The notes under the pieces: generated by a model | The model's database searches: none | What the model was told of the DNA's origin: nothing | The model's input: the letters and a program-made list of their open reading frames with translations, nothing else | Position numbers and translations under genes: made by a program | DNA from: Paenibacillus elgii NBRC 100335 | GTDB lineage: Bacteria > Bacillota > Bacilli > Paenibacillales > NBRC-103111 | Assembly (NCBI RefSeq): GCF_004000865.1 | Contig: NZ_BIMB01000031.1 | Location: forward strand, 1-64,000 | DNA length: 64,000 nucleotides | Reading direction: 5' to 3' | Shown: positions 53,744-62,702 of the stretch, one piece after another | Layout of the letters: the number at the start of each line of letters is the position of its first letter | Numbering within the stretch: position 1 is the first letter of the stretch

Positions 53744-54276
53744 TTGAAACGCTACGCAAGACGGTTTAGGAGGGGGCGGCTAGTCCCCCGTCCCTCACAT
53801 CATCGTACTTACAGGTCCGCATAACGCGAAATGTCCACTCTATACTCAGGAAGGATTCCGCTGCAGTAGAATAAAGCCGCTAATGCTTGATGTAGATCTG
53901 CTTACAACGATGAAGAATCGATTTCTAGTTAAACATCTTAGGGCATTGACAAGTAAGCGTCCGGGGACCAATAGCGCGGTACAAGGTCGGGCGCTGCCGA
54001 TCACGCGTGATGTGATAATCCTACGCGGGGAGCCTGGGATAAGCGCATTTCGCGACCAACTGATCAGTACGAGGTCCGGTTGACGCACAGCCTTTGCTTT
54101 AGCCAATACAATCACCTCTTTTCTTTTAGAGTCTCTATAGCTAATGCAAAGCATCCTTAATGCGTACTGGTCGATAACCGGACAAATTTCAAAAACAATT
54201 AAAAATCCGCAAAGGGGAAGTTGGAGCTAAGCGCAAGGAAACGGGCGCTGGGACCACGAAATATCGGCGTCTGGGC
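53744..54276. other. Intergenic region of about 530 bp, no intact gene
   Basis: The left end resembles a degenerate group II intron 3' end. Further right, open frames exist on both strands (53883-54083 plus, 53846-54154 minus). The minus frame has a GAGGTG before a TTG, but neither product resembles any known family. The region looks like decayed sequence. Confidence 0.5.
53765..53835 (-). mobile_element. Possible degenerate group II intron 3' end (domains V-VI)
   Basis: On the minus strand a stretch reading GCGGACCTGTAAGTACGATG, then ATGTGAGGGACGGGGG and a GGGGG/CCCCC hairpin ending CCCCCTCCTA, resembles the domain V and VI region of bacterial group II introns. These carry a GGACC turn, a GTACGGTGGTGTGAG arm and a G/C-rich domain VI ending in CCTA. 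Several paired positions have changed, so it would be inactive. No reverse transcriptase frame remains. Confidence 0.35.
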
Positions 54277-54315
54277 AAAAAAATCCCACGCCACTGTTAA
54301 AGTGCGGCGCGGGAT
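54277..54315 (-). terminator. Terminator of the isochorismatase/RidA operon
   Basis: On the minus strand ATCCCGCGCC and GGCGTGGGAT pair with a wobble around a short inner stem, followed by TTTTTTT. It lies 26 bases after the RidA stop codon. Confidence 0.75.
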
Positions 54316-54340
54316 CTGTATGCTTTTATCTCAAGCTCTT

Positions 54341-54760
54341 CTAGCGGAACTCTCCTACGGCTATCGCTTCGATCTCAATCAAGAAATGATCATTCACCAG
54401 TTTACTTACTTCAACGGCCGAACTGGCAGGCGGATTTGTCGTATTCACATACCTGTCCCGAATGTCCCTCACGATCTGGATCTGGGAGATGTCCGTTAAA
54501 AAGAAGGTCAATTTGACAACATCATTGAAGCTTACGCCGGAAGCCTCCAACGCAGCTTTGATGTTCTCGAATACTTGCCCGGTTTGTGCCGCCAGGTCTC
54601 CCGGACCGACCAATTCTCCTTTGTGGTTCACGGCCACCTGCCCGGAAACATAAATTGTTCTTCCGTTCCGTACTTCCACAACCTGCGTATAACCATTTGC
54701 AGGCGGCATCGTTTGCGGATTCCTGAAAATGATTTGCTTATCGTTTTGCATAATATTCAT
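54341..54760 (-). CDS. RidA-family (YjgF/YER057c/UK114) protein
   Basis: A 139-residue trimeric-fold protein. Family features are IYVSGQVAVNHKGELVG, the run QTGQVFENIKAALEASG, and the C-terminal NPPASSAVEVSKL with a Glu in IEIEAIAV. The carboxylate-binding Arg of true RidA, expected just before the PPAS segment, is not there: the sequence reads TNPPASSAVEV, where RidA has RPARSCV-type residues. It may therefore not be an enamine deaminase in the strict sense. GGGAG lies before the ATG at 54760. It follows the isochorismatase-like gene by four bases. Confidence 0.86.
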   Translation of the reverse strand: MNIMQNDKQIIFRNPQTMPPANGYTQVVEVRNGRTIYVSGQVAVNHKGELVGPGDLAAQTGQVFENIKAALEASGVSFNDVVKLTFFLTDISQIQIVRDIRDRYVNTTNPPASSAVEVSKLVNDHFLIEIEAIAVGEFR

Positions 54761-54764
54761 AGCT

Positions 54765-55253
54765 TCAGCTCCCTACGAAAGATTCGATGACCGGATAGGA
54801 GATGATATTTCGATCCCGGTACGTCGCTTCAACCGCAGCATCCCGCTCACCGACGATTCCGTTTTGCAGGATGACCGTCTTAAAGCCTCTCTCCCTCGCC
54901 CCGTTGTACGTGAACAGCACGCAGTGCTCTGCCGCAAATCCCGACACGATCACAAGACCGATTTCGTTCTCCAATAAAAGCTGTTCCAGGTCCGTTTTCC
55001 AAAAAGCATTGGAGAATACTTTGGTAACTCTCTTCTCCTGCTCTTCCGCTTTAATCTCGGGGATGATATCGAATAGCTCCTTATTCGACTCCTGCCGTCC
55101 CTCAATGTCTTGAATATGGACAATGAGATGCCCCTTTGACCGCAGCAGGTCTGCCGTATAATTGATGTATTCGCACGCCTTTTCGATGCTCGATTGTTCT
55201 TTATCCTTCAGAAAGACGGTTTGCATATCGACGATTAATAAGGCTATTTTCAT
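54765..55253 (-). CDS. Cysteine hydrolase, isochorismatase-like fold
   Basis: Hydrolase of 162 residues with the Asp-Lys-Cys triad: Asp9 in LLIVDMQ, Lys78 in RVTKVFSNAF, Cys111 in AAEHCVLFT. This catalytic set belongs to nicotinamidase and related amidases rather than to true isochorismatase. AAAGGAG lies ten bases before the ATG at 55253. It is the first gene of a two-gene operon with a RidA-family protein. That combination occurs in pyrimidine or amide breakdown sets (such as rut), but no other rut genes are present. Confidence 0.88.
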   Translation of the reverse strand: MKIALLIVDMQTVFLKDKEQSSIEKACEYINYTADLLRSKGHLIVHIQDIEGRQESNKELFDIIPEIKAEEQEKRVTKVFSNAFWKTDLEQLLLENEIGLVIVSGFAAEHCVLFTYNGARERGFKTVILQNGIVGERDAAVEATYRDRNIISYPVIESFVGS

Positions 55254-55326
55254 AGTTTTTCGACTCCTTTGTTTATGAAATTCCTCACTTTTGCTTGATC
55301 GGGATCAGGAGGGCATCAGCTTCAGC

Positions 55327-56910
55327 TTATTGAAGGATACAGCCTCTAGCCAGCAATGACCCGGGTATTGCCGGGAGAGCCGGGTATTCGTCATCGTCCT
55401 CAGAAGGAGAAAACAGCGAATCTTGCTGGCCCGAAGTCGAATGCGACACGCCGATTTCGATCATATCTTGCAAAGAAAGAGAACCCTTTTCCGAAGCGTC
55501 CGTCGGGTTCACCTTCTTTGGTGCCTCGTATCGAACCCCTTGACCAACTAAATCCTCGTAGAAACCCCACCATTTTTCAGCCCATGATTTCCAATTTTCT
55601 CTCGTTGGATTCTCTCCAATATCACGAAGTTCAAAGACGGGAGCATATTTTTCTTGATCGGAATTCCCTGCACGTACATCGCCTTTTCCTGAAAAAACCC
55701 CCATTCCCTTAAGCTTCGGATTATTCTGTTCCGTCAAAAGATCGTTTTTCGGAAGCTTATGCAGCCAATTTGCACGCTTTAGCTTAATCTCGTACGGTTC
55801 TTCTCCTCCTTCCCCGAACGTTTGCGGCAGCAGCGGGCCGTCCCAGATGTCGGCCCATGTCTCTTGTTCTTTCCCTTTCTTCTCTGCACTGGTTACATGG
55901 TTGCCCAGCGCTCCTTCCAGAAACCAAGAGATCCACTCCGGTTTCATATGGCCCGTATTGTCTCGTATAGCGTTGAGTTCATGATCGGGGAGAAGTTCGA
56001 ACATTAGATGAAAGGGTGTTTTGGCAAGCACTGGGAACAGCGCCTTAGGAAATTGGCGTTTCAGATTTTTTCGATTTTCCATCGGCACGAAGCTGCTTCG
56101 CAGGTAATAAGCGATCATGGTGGAAAGGCCCGTAAGCTGAGGACTCATCTTTTTTACATGGTTAAGTCCGAGCTTTTTATGTCTTTTCTCAAACGTTTTT
56201 TCCATCGTTTTCAATCTATCCCTTAGCTTTACGACAGGGCCTGCATAGTTGGAAGTCTTCAGGTTCTCTTGTTTGTTTGCCAACATATCGAACATGGTTG
56301 CGATCTTTCCTAGCGGAACGCTCATCGTGACTTGGACATGAGGCGAGAATTTCCCGGTCTTTGGATTGATATTGGCCGAGTTCACCTGTTTATATGGCTC
56401 TACCTCGCCTGAATTACCGGCTTTGCCTAGCACGTTCTCCAAAACAATAGGCTCATTTTCGTTTACACGATGGCTTTCCAATTGCCGAGCCAGCTCGTCC
56501 ATGCTTTGGACGGCACCAAGAAAAGCCTCTTTGTCCGGATGAGCATCGGATACAAACTCAAGGTTCGAGCTTCTTCCTGTAGGCATCAAATATTCATCCG
56601 CTGACAACGTGAAGCCGTTCTCGTCATCGCGAACCAGCGGCGCATACTTCTCGAACGCTATACCTTCCCGAGTTGTCGTTTCCCAATTCGAATCCTCTAA
56701 TTCAACCCCAATAGCTCGCTGAATGACGGTGCCTTGTCGCGGTATTTTCGAAAAGCCGGAAATCAGGTACCGTTGAAGAGCCTGATTCCCTACGGTCTTC
56801 GACATGTTGAAAAACCAATCCGGGCCAGCCGCTCGGGGGCTCGTCATGCAACGTTTCGATGACGCAGCTATGGAGGCAGGAACCCTCTGTAGTATTTTGC
56901 TCTCTCTCAT
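55327..56910 (-). CDS. Unknown protein resembling eCIS cargo, amidoligase-like core
   Basis: A 527-residue protein not assigned to a family with certainty. The N-terminus has GNQALQRYLIS and VIQRAI; GNQAxQR and QR motifs mark cargo and toxin proteins linked to extracellular contractile injection systems. Then follow IGVELEDSNWETTT, LSADEYLMP and SSNLEFVSDAH, an order (GxExE, then an acid, then LEFVS) that recalls the amidoligase fold. The middle has PHVQVTMSVPLGKIATMF and PQLTGLSTMIAYYLR. No signal peptide is seen. GGGGGG precedes the ATG at 56910. No contractile system genes lie in this window, so it would be an orphan. Confidence 0.5.
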   Translation of the reverse strand: MRESKILQRVPASIAASSKRCMTSPRAAGPDWFFNMSKTVGNQALQRYLISGFSKIPRQGTVIQRAIGVELEDSNWETTTREGIAFEKYAPLVRDDENGFTLSADEYLMPTGRSSNLEFVSDAHPDKEAFLGAVQSMDELARQLESHRVNENEPIVLENVLGKAGNSGEVEPYKQVNSANINPKTGKFSPHVQVTMSVPLGKIATMFDMLANKQENLKTSNYAGPVVKLRDRLKTMEKTFEKRHKKLGLNHVKKMSPQLTGLSTMIAYYLRSSFVPMENRKNLKRQFPKALFPVLAKTPFHLMFELLPDHELNAIRDNTGHMKPEWISWFLEGALGNHVTSAEKKGKEQETWADIWDGPLLPQTFGEGGEEPYEIKLKRANWLHKLPKNDLLTEQNNPKLKGMGVFSGKGDVRAGNSDQEKYAPVFELRDIGENPTRENWKSWAEKWWGFYEDLVGQGVRYEAPKKVNPTDASEKGSLSLQDMIEIGVSHSTSGQQDSLFSPSEDDDEYPALPAIPGSLLARGCILQ

Positions 56911-57058
56911 GAACGCCCCCCTATATATTCCTATTTAAATACTATATTATACTTTTTACTCTTAGCCACAAAAAGAGCCGTCTGCTTCAGTTGGATTAAA
57001 GTATGGTATACTGGGAAAGAAATTATGATCCAAATACCTCTAAGGAACGTGATGCGTT

Positions 57059-57655
57059 TTGTTTATAGAAGAAGAATATTACGACGAGCACTTTGTGGAG
57101 GCTCAATACTCGCAGCAGGAAGTAACCTCGGTCCGGTTCTACGATTGCACATTTACCAAATGCGATTTCAGTGAGACGGTCTTTAAAGACTGCAAATTTT
57201 CGGGATGTACCTTTGAAAACTGTAATTTAAGTTTAATTCAAGTGCTCGACTGCGATTTCTCCCAGGTTTCTTTCACCCATTCCAAATTGATCGGCATCAA
57301 TTGGGCCGAGATGGCTCCGCCCCGAAAAGTCGGGTCCGGTCTGCTGCGGTTCGAAGAATGTACCCTAAGTCATTCCACTTTCATCGGATTGACGCTGCCG
57401 AAGAGCGTAATCACAAAATGCACGGCAAAGAACGTAGATTTCAGGGAATCCGACCTTACGGAAGCGGACATGAGCTATACGGATTTCTCCGAAAGTCTGT
57501 TTGACCGGACGAACTTGACGGCCGCGGACTTCTCTTTTGCAACCAACTACATGATTGACCCGGGGCTCAATCCAATCCGGAAAGCCAAATTTACGCTGCC
57601 CGAGGCGATATCTTTACTCTATTGCATGGATATCCAATTGATTGACGGGGACTAA
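57059..57655 (+). CDS. Pentapeptide-repeat protein (Qnr/McbG-like)
   Basis: A 198-residue protein made of A(D/N)LXX-type repeats that form a right-handed four-sided helix. Clear runs are CTFTKCDFSETVFKDCKF, CTFENCNL, and later VDFRESDLTEADMSYTDFSES. A non-repeat stretch (INWAEMAPPRKVGSG, about residues 81-95) interrupts them, as in Qnr proteins, whose loops touch gyrase. The C-terminus is a short capping helix. Translation starts at TTG 57059, preceded by AAGGA. A DNA-mimic role at gyrase is family-based inference. Confidence 0.82.
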   Translation: MFIEEEYYDEHFVEAQYSQQEVTSVRFYDCTFTKCDFSETVFKDCKFSGCTFENCNLSLIQVLDCDFSQVSFTHSKLIGINWAEMAPPRKVGSGLLRFEECTLSHSTFIGLTLPKSVITKCTAKNVDFRESDLTEADMSYTDFSESLFDRTNLTAADFSFATNYMIDPGLNPIRKAKFTLPEAISLLYCMDIQLIDGD

Positions 57656-57739
57656 GCGTATCCTTTGTTAAAACGACCACCTATGGTCTTCAAGCAAGCA
57701 ATCATCGCATAGCAAACTTCACTGCGCTTCCTTTTCAAC

Positions 57740-58066
57740 CTAAAATAATACTTCTAATTGTTTGTACTCTTTAAGCGGAGATCGGTTGACGAATAATTTC
57801 GGGTTTCTTTCTTTGGTATGAAAAGCGTTTAGAATATGCAACTCGTAGTACCATTCTCCCGTATCCGTGGCAATATGTCGTCCGTTATACAGTATTCTTC
57901 CGTATTCGCCAGGCGACAGCTCGAATACTTTCTCGGCTAATAAATGATATTTTTTATCATATCTAGCAGGCTTTCCGCAATAATGAGAGTATTTGAAGGT
58001 AAAAACGCTTTGCTGTATCGATTTCTTAATGAGGAATAAGGGGCGCCTCTCACGTCTTTCCCCCAT
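57740..58066 (-). CDS. Hypothetical protein
   Basis: A 108-residue protein, not recognised. The N-terminus is basic, and the middle has PGEYGRILYNGRHIATDTGEW followed by YYELHILNAF, which looks like real coding sequence. No membrane segment, signal peptide or metal motif is seen. No clear ribosome binding site precedes the ATG at 58066, so the start is uncertain. Confidence 0.5.
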   Translation of the reverse strand: MGERRERRPLFLIKKSIQQSVFTFKYSHYCGKPARYDKKYHLLAEKVFELSPGEYGRILYNGRHIATDTGEWYYELHILNAFHTKERNPKLFVNRSPLKEYKQLEVLF

Positions 58067-58129
58067 CTTATGGTTATATCTTGTATAATCAAGTTAGCAC
58101 CCTTTCCAAAAACTTCAGAATCCTTTTAT

Positions 58130-58681
58130 TCACAAGCCCTCACGTAAACGTTCCCGATAAATCCGGTAATTTTCCTCATCAAAGCAGACGAACAAAATCT
58201 GCTCTAGACTCGACTCGTGATGGCTGCGGATGAAATTAGATACGGCCTCTAACGCAATTTTGGCTGCCAAATCTTTCGGAAACCGATAAATGCCGGTACT
58301 GATATTTGGAAAAGCGATACTACGTGCATGATTTTTGCAAGCTAGATTCAATGTGTTTACATAGCAGTTCGTCAATTTCTGTTCCTCGCCGCTCTTTCCG
58401 CCGTTCCAGACCGGCCCTACGGTGTGAATCACAAAGGACGCCGGTAAATTTCCCGCTGTCGTCACAACGGCTTCGCCGATCTGGCAGCCGCCTTGCTGAT
58501 CTCTGATCTTCCTGCATTCCTCCAAAATCTGCTTGCCACCAGCTCTATGGATGGCCCCGTCAACCCCGCCCCCGCCGAGCAAGCTTGTATTGGCGGCATT
58601 CACGATAACATCTGCGGCTATTTTGGTAATATCTCCTTGGAGTACCTTTACGGTAGTCGTTTGCAGCTTTATCTCTTCCAT
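58130..58681 (-). CDS. Macrodomain protein (ADP-ribose deacylase-like)
   Basis: A 183-residue protein starting [10 protein letters not shown] at 58681, with GGAGG upstream. It has all macrodomain marks: [52 protein letters not shown], and [11 protein letters not shown]. This is the YmdB type, which hydrolyses O-acetyl-ADP-ribose or removes ADP-ribose from proteins. Stand-alone gene. Confidence 0.92.
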   Translation of the reverse strand: MEEIKLQTTTVKVLQGDITKIAADVIVNAANTSLLGGGGVDGAIHRAGGKQILEECRKIRDQQGGCQIGEAVVTTAGNLPASFVIHTVGPVWNGGKSGEEQKLTNCYVNTLNLACKNHARSIAFPNISTGIYRFPKDLAAKIALEAVSNFIRSHHESSLEQILFVCFDEENYRIYRERLREGL

Positions 58682-58814
58682 GATTGCACCTCCAAGCAAT
58701 AAAAAACATCATGGAAAGACTCGTATTCGAGATCCTGATGTTTTTTATCAAGTCTATGCTTATAACTACGTGCTAGTTTGCTAGTTTCTGTCATTATTAT
58801 AATCTATAAACTGT

Positions 58815-59399
58815 TTACCGTGTTAAAAGTTTCTTCCTTCTTGCTTCTCTGGCGTACATGTACCACCCGATCAGCAAAAATGGAATCGACATGGACACAA
58901 CGATCCCCGCGTGCTTAAAGACGCCAAGCAGACTGTTTGCCAAATCTCCCACGATACTAAACGTAATCGCCTTCGGCAATTCGATCGTAGGATTAATTTC
59001 AACTCTGTAATCTCCTCCTTCAACGACCTCGAAGCTGTACAGCGACTCGCCTCTCGTATCGTTAAATGTAAAATTCATGGAAGAATCCTTTGCCAGCACA
59101 ATTTCCTTATTGTCCGATACTTTAACTATCTTTACCGCGACCAGACTCGATACGTTATTTAATTTCTCTTCTTTTTTAAGCTGTAGCACTCCCAAATTAA
59201 GCTGTTTCGAATCGAATTCGTAAAACAAATTATTTTTCCCCGATGATAAAAACACTTCCTTCGTACCGGGAGCTCTTAACATGACTCTATCGTTTACGGG
59301 ATTATGGTTCAAGAAGTTAATCCCGGCAAACACCATCCCCAATAAGATGATAGCGCCGCCTAATATCAAAAACAGGTACTGAGAAATCAATCGTTTCAT
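58815..59399 (-). CDS. Membrane protein of unknown function
   Basis: A 194-residue protein from the ATG at 59399 (MKRLISQYLFL), with AAAGGAG eight bases before. One hydrophobic segment spans residues 8-28 and a second lies near 165-185 (AGIVVSMSIPFLLIGWYMY), with a soluble, mainly beta, region of about 135 residues between, probably outside the cell. A charged tail (REARRKKLLTR) faces the cytoplasm. The family is not recognised. It lies 37 bp after the NUDIX fusion gene. Confidence 0.7.
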   Translation of the reverse strand: MKRLISQYLFLILGGAIILLGMVFAGINFLNHNPVNDRVMLRAPGTKEVFLSSGKNNLFYEFDSKQLNLGVLQLKKEEKLNNVSSLVAVKIVKVSDNKEIVLAKDSSMNFTFNDTRGESLYSFEVVEGGDYRVEINPTIELPKAITFSIVGDLANSLLGVFKHAGIVVSMSIPFLLIGWYMYAREARRKKLLTR

Positions 59400-59436
59400 C
59401 GGTAACTCCTTTAGGTTTTCTTTGGTTTCTTCAGAT

Positions 59437-60399
59437 TCACCCAACGCTCGGCAATTCGTCCAGATGCCAATAAACCAGCTTGCCTTTCTCTTCGGCCACT
59501 CTGACCATCTCGTCCGCCCCCTGAGACGGTCCTCCAACCCGGAGCACCGCATCGCAGCAATCCAGCAGACGAATGGAAGACGGATGAAAAATGCGATTGA
59601 ACACGTCGTCTCCGATGGTCTTCGATCCTGCGGTCGCGATCAATGGGAGCGCATACCACTCGCCTAGAACGGGCAAATGTCCCGCTTCGTATACCTGCAA
59701 AGCAATTTCGTTCATAAAGCGGACGTTTTGCTCCAAAAGCTCAGGATCGTCCCCAGTTCCCGAGCGATACGGACCGGCGATAAGAATATGCAGCGGCTTG
59801 ACCTCCGGCTCAAGAAGTCCGTGAATTTGCGCATACTGCAGCAGCATGATCGTTTTGGCATCGCAGATTTCGCCGGTTCGGACCATTTCGAGCGCTTCGA
59901 TGAACGGAAGCTCAAGAACCTCGATATGCTCCTGCTCTTCTTCCATCCCTCCGCCTTCTCCAGCCAGCATGCCCTCACTGTATTCAGCCGTATAAAAATG
60001 TAAAATCTCCGTCACGGAACCGGGAGACATATACGCCTCGCCGACCTTGACAATCTCGCTGACGCGGTACCCCGTCTCCTCCTCCGTCTCGCGTACAATG
60101 CTCGCTTCCGGGGTTTCCCGGTCCAGCAGGCCCGCGCACGTCTCGATAAGCATTCCCGTGTCGTTTCCGTTCACGTAGGTCGGCATCCGAAACTGCTTGG
60201 TCAGCACCACCGTCTGCTTCGCCCGATTATACAGCAGGATCGTCGCTCCATTGCCGCGGTCGTATACTTCACGCGCTTGAGTCTCCCAAGTATCATCCTG
60301 CTTTTGATACTCGAAGGTCAGTTTCTTCAAGAGGTACCAGTTGTCCGATAACAACTCCTCTTTCAGGATACGTACTTTTGGGTTTCCCTGTCTTGTCAT
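59437..60399 (-). CDS. NUDIX hydrolase fused to DUF4406/deoxyribosyltransferase-like domain
   Basis: A 320-residue two-domain protein. Residues 1-200 form a NUDIX domain of the NudK/GDP-mannose type. Its box runs from [10 protein letters not shown] to [12 protein letters not shown], with the Glu residues of REXXEEXG. It would cleave a sugar nucleotide or similar diphosphate. Residues 203-320 ([44 protein letters not shown]) form a DUF4406/nucleoside deoxyribosyltransferase-like Rossmann fold. The fusion suggests nucleotide scavenging or clean-up. The ATG at 60399 overlaps the stop of the MerR-methyltransferase gene (ATGA). Confidence 0.87.
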   Translation of the reverse strand: MTRQGNPKVRILKEELLSDNWYLLKKLTFEYQKQDDTWETQAREVYDRGNGATILLYNRAKQTVVLTKQFRMPTYVNGNDTGMLIETCAGLLDRETPEASIVRETEEETGYRVSEIVKVGEAYMSPGSVTEILHFYTAEYSEGMLAGEGGGMEEEQEHIEVLELPFIEALEMVRTGEICDAKTIMLLQYAQIHGLLEPEVKPLHILIAGPYRSGTGDDPELLEQNVRFMNEIALQVYEAGHLPVLGEWYALPLIATAGSKTIGDDVFNRIFHPSSIRLLDCCDAVLRVGGPSQGADEMVRVAEEKGKLVYWHLDELPSVG

Positions 60400-61598
60400 A
60401 TAGATCGCTTCCTCCCTAAGAAAAATCCGGAATCCTTCGAAATGCGGATTTTCCCTTCACGTTCGATCATGGAATTTAAAAAGCTTTCAAAATGATGCAT
60501 AGCAGCTCCCGTCAACCGCTGGCGGGCATTCATCGGCGTCGAGGTGATATAATCCAGGAGCGGCCGGACTTCGTTCACCAGCAAGTGGTCATCATATGTA
60601 TACAAACGAACCTCAGAAAACCAAGGGGCCAACATCTGTTCACCGTTATCCAAATTAAACCGCTCGATGACGGGGTCCAGCACACGGATCTCGGGATCGA
60701 ACGCCGCAGCGAGCTGCTCGACTTCCTGCAAATGCCGCTTGCTCATCGTCGAAGCGAACAATCTTCCTCCGGGCTTTAAGACGCGATGAATTTCGGAAAG
60801 CGCTTTGGGCATGTCCGGCACATGGTAAAGCATGTTGTTGGCAATAACGGTATCGAACTGTTCGTCATGAAAAGGAATATCCTGTACATCGGCCACCACA
60901 AACTTAAATTGCGTTTTGCGTCCCCCTAAGCTGCTTCGCGCTTCCTCAAGCATCCCGTGCGACAAGTCCGAGAGCGTCATCCTCCAAGCTTCAGGAATCC
61001 GATCCATGTTCCGCGCCCATAAAGCGCCGTCGCCGCAGCCGATCTCAAGCACCGTGCATCCGGACTGCTCGATCAAATGCCCGAACAGCCAGCGATGCCA
61101 ACCGATCGGATTGACGCTGCATTTGTCATAGAGCTGGATTCTCGTTTGCAGGCGCGTCGCGGTATGATACTGCTCGACCCAATTTTTTTCCGAATGAACC
61201 GCATGGATGAGCTCGATCAGGCCGCTCCACTCCACATCCTCAGACTTGTTCTTCATGATTCCTATCGCTTGATTTATCGCTTTGACCACAACTTCCATGT
61301 GTGCGAGCTTTTGCCGGAGCGTCTCTTTTTGTGCCGTTAACGAGCTTCGGAGGTCATGTTCGGACAGCGATTCTTCGCGAATCACCTCCTTGATCTCTTG
61401 AAGGGTCAAGCCGATATACTTCAGCGTCTGAATCTTCTGCAGCCGAATCATGTCTTCCTTGCTGTATAACCTCGCCGACGACTGACTGTGCTGGGAAGGA
61501 GACAGCAGACCGATCTGGTCGTAGTAACGCAGCGTTCGCAGCGTGATCCCGGTCTTTTTGGCAATTTGTCCTGTTGTTGCATAGTCGCCGCTTCTCAC
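60396..61598 (-). CDS. MerR regulator fused to SAM-dependent methyltransferase
   Basis: About 400 residues from the GTG at 61598 (GGAGG nine bases before). The N-terminal 75 residues are a MerR helix-turn-helix ([23 protein letters not shown]), followed by a coiled-coil dimer helix. From about residue 180 a Rossmann methyltransferase begins with motif [12 protein letters not shown], then [23 protein letters not shown]. MerR regulators normally end in an effector site, so here the enzyme may be the sensor or target. Co-translation with the NUDIX fusion gene suggests one function. Methyl acceptor unknown. Confidence 0.87.
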   Translation of the reverse strand: MRSGDYATTGQIAKKTGITLRTLRYYDQIGLLSPSQHSQSSARLYSKEDMIRLQKIQTLKYIGLTLQEIKEVIREESLSEHDLRSSLTAQKETLRQKLAHMEVVVKAINQAIGIMKNKSEDVEWSGLIELIHAVHSEKNWVEQYHTATRLQTRIQLYDKCSVNPIGWHRWLFGHLIEQSGCTVLEIGCGDGALWARNMDRIPEAWRMTLSDLSHGMLEEARSSLGGRKTQFKFVVADVQDIPFHDEQFDTVIANNMLYHVPDMPKALSEIHRVLKPGGRLFASTMSKRHLQEVEQLAAAFDPEIRVLDPVIERFNLDNGEQMLAPWFSEVRLYTYDDHLLVNEVRPLLDYITSTPMNARQRLTGAAMHHFESFLNSMIEREGKIRISKDSGFFLGRKRSI

Positions 61599-61673
61599 AA
61601 TAACCACCCTCCGTATCCCGAAAAATTAACCCTATGGCGATTATATCCGGTAACGTAACGTTACCTTCAAGCT

Positions 61674-62255
61674 TTATTTTTCGGAGAGCATAGCCTGCAC
61701 GTCCTCGACGAAGCTCCTTTTATTAGCCTCGATATAGGTAAGTAAATGATCGAATATATTTTCTTCCTGACTGTAGGTAGATAACTTATCAGCGGCGTGC
61801 TGGATTTCTTCGAAAAATTCATCATCCGCAATCGCATGGACTTGCCTGAAATGATTGATTTCATACGGCTCCAAGTCCTGCAGATCGCGATGCAGCTGCC
61901 CGGTGCTCAAGTTATAGTTTTCAAGAATCCGTTTGATGGCTTTCATAGCGTCCGCGTCACAAACCGCTCCGATGCGTTCCAGCGCTTCGATGGTCTCGTT
62001 AAGATATTTTCCGGTCGAGTTTTCCAAAAATCCCAGGATGCCGTTCATGTTTAATTCGGTATCGAAATCGATGAGCAGCACGATGTCCCGAAGCAAAGCC
62101 GGAAGCTCAAAGAAGACCTCCTCATCCTTCAGTTGAATGTTTTCCTGTCTGTACCTATTTGAAGCGACGTGATCCATAATTTCATCAGCGGATGCATTTA
62201 TTAGCTCTTTATCGTCGGGCAGCAATCTTCGTAAGATGGCTCGATGGGTTTCCAT
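61674..62255 (-). CDS. DMP19/DUF4375-like protein
   Basis: A 193-residue acidic protein, all helical by pattern. LNMNGILGFLENSTGKYLNETIEALERIGA (about residues 68-97) matches the DMP19/DUF4375 core with its G, F and IGA positions. No enzyme motif is seen; relatives mimic DNA or act as immunity-type proteins, but this is not shown here. AGGAGG precedes the ATG at 62255. It follows a broken small gene on the same strand. Confidence 0.75.
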   Translation of the reverse strand: METHRAILRRLLPDDKELINASADEIMDHVASNRYRQENIQLKDEEVFFELPALLRDIVLLIDFDTELNMNGILGFLENSTGKYLNETIEALERIGAVCDADAMKAIKRILENYNLSTGQLHRDLQDLEPYEINHFRQVHAIADDEFFEEIQHAADKLSTYSQEENIFDHLLTYIEANKRSFVEDVQAMLSEK

Positions 62256-62296
62256 TTGTCCTCCTTGGCTCTGCCGCGTGAATACAGCGCTGTCTT

Positions 62297-62505
62297 TTAT
62301 TCTTTACACAGTCTTTTTCCGACTAAAGCTTTTGCCGCTTCGTCTGAAATGTCGTTCAAAAATCCAATATGGTTCAGCTTTCGTCTTCTTTATTAATCAA
62401 AGTGTCTCCATTTCTTAAAATCGCGCCACTTTCGGTAATTTCTCCTGCAATCACGTATCCTCGGCCGGTGATCTTGAATACATCTTTAACTTCTAGCTCG
62501 AACAT
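62297..62505 (-). pseudogene. Small beta-barrel protein (EF-Tu domain 2-like), frameshifted
   Basis: Translation from the ATG at 62505 (MFELEVKDVF), with AGGA ten bases upstream, gives 43 residues with KITGRGYVIAGEI and GAILRNGDTLI, a pattern like the second domain of translation factors. A TGA follows at 62376-62374. One base out of frame, protein-like sequence (HIGFLNDISDEAAKALVG) continues to a stop at 62297. A single base missing near 62378 explains both parts; repaired, the product would have about 69 residues. Inactive gene or sequence error. Confidence 0.55.
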
Positions 62506-62616
62506 CGCTCATCATCCTTTGTTGTGCTGACAGCCATAATATTTCCTCCTTTTATTTACATCGTCTGACAGACGCTTAAACTAAATACTCCATGTGGACA
62601 TGGCTCGCCAACACAC

Positions 62617-62644
62617 AAAAAAAAGCGAAGTCAAGACGACTTCG
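62617..62644 (-). terminator. Terminator after the SanA/YdcF-like gene
   Basis: CGAAGTC (62626-62632) pairs with GACTTCG (62638-62644). The minus strand continues with eight Ts. It lies about 60 bases after the stop at 62703. Confidence 0.75.
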
Positions 62645-62702
62645 TCAAAAATGCCAATGCTTCCGACGGGATTCGCAGCAGGAGGGCCTGTCACAACCCT
62701 AT

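Noticed and set aside
53846-54154. Short open frames on both strands in the 53.7-54.3 kb gap
   Set aside because: The two frames overlap in opposite directions, match no family and lie in what looks like decayed sequence; not called as genes.
55327-58066. An extracellular contractile injection system locus
   Set aside because: Only one protein carries cargo-like motifs. No sheath, tube, baseplate or AAA ATPase gene is present.
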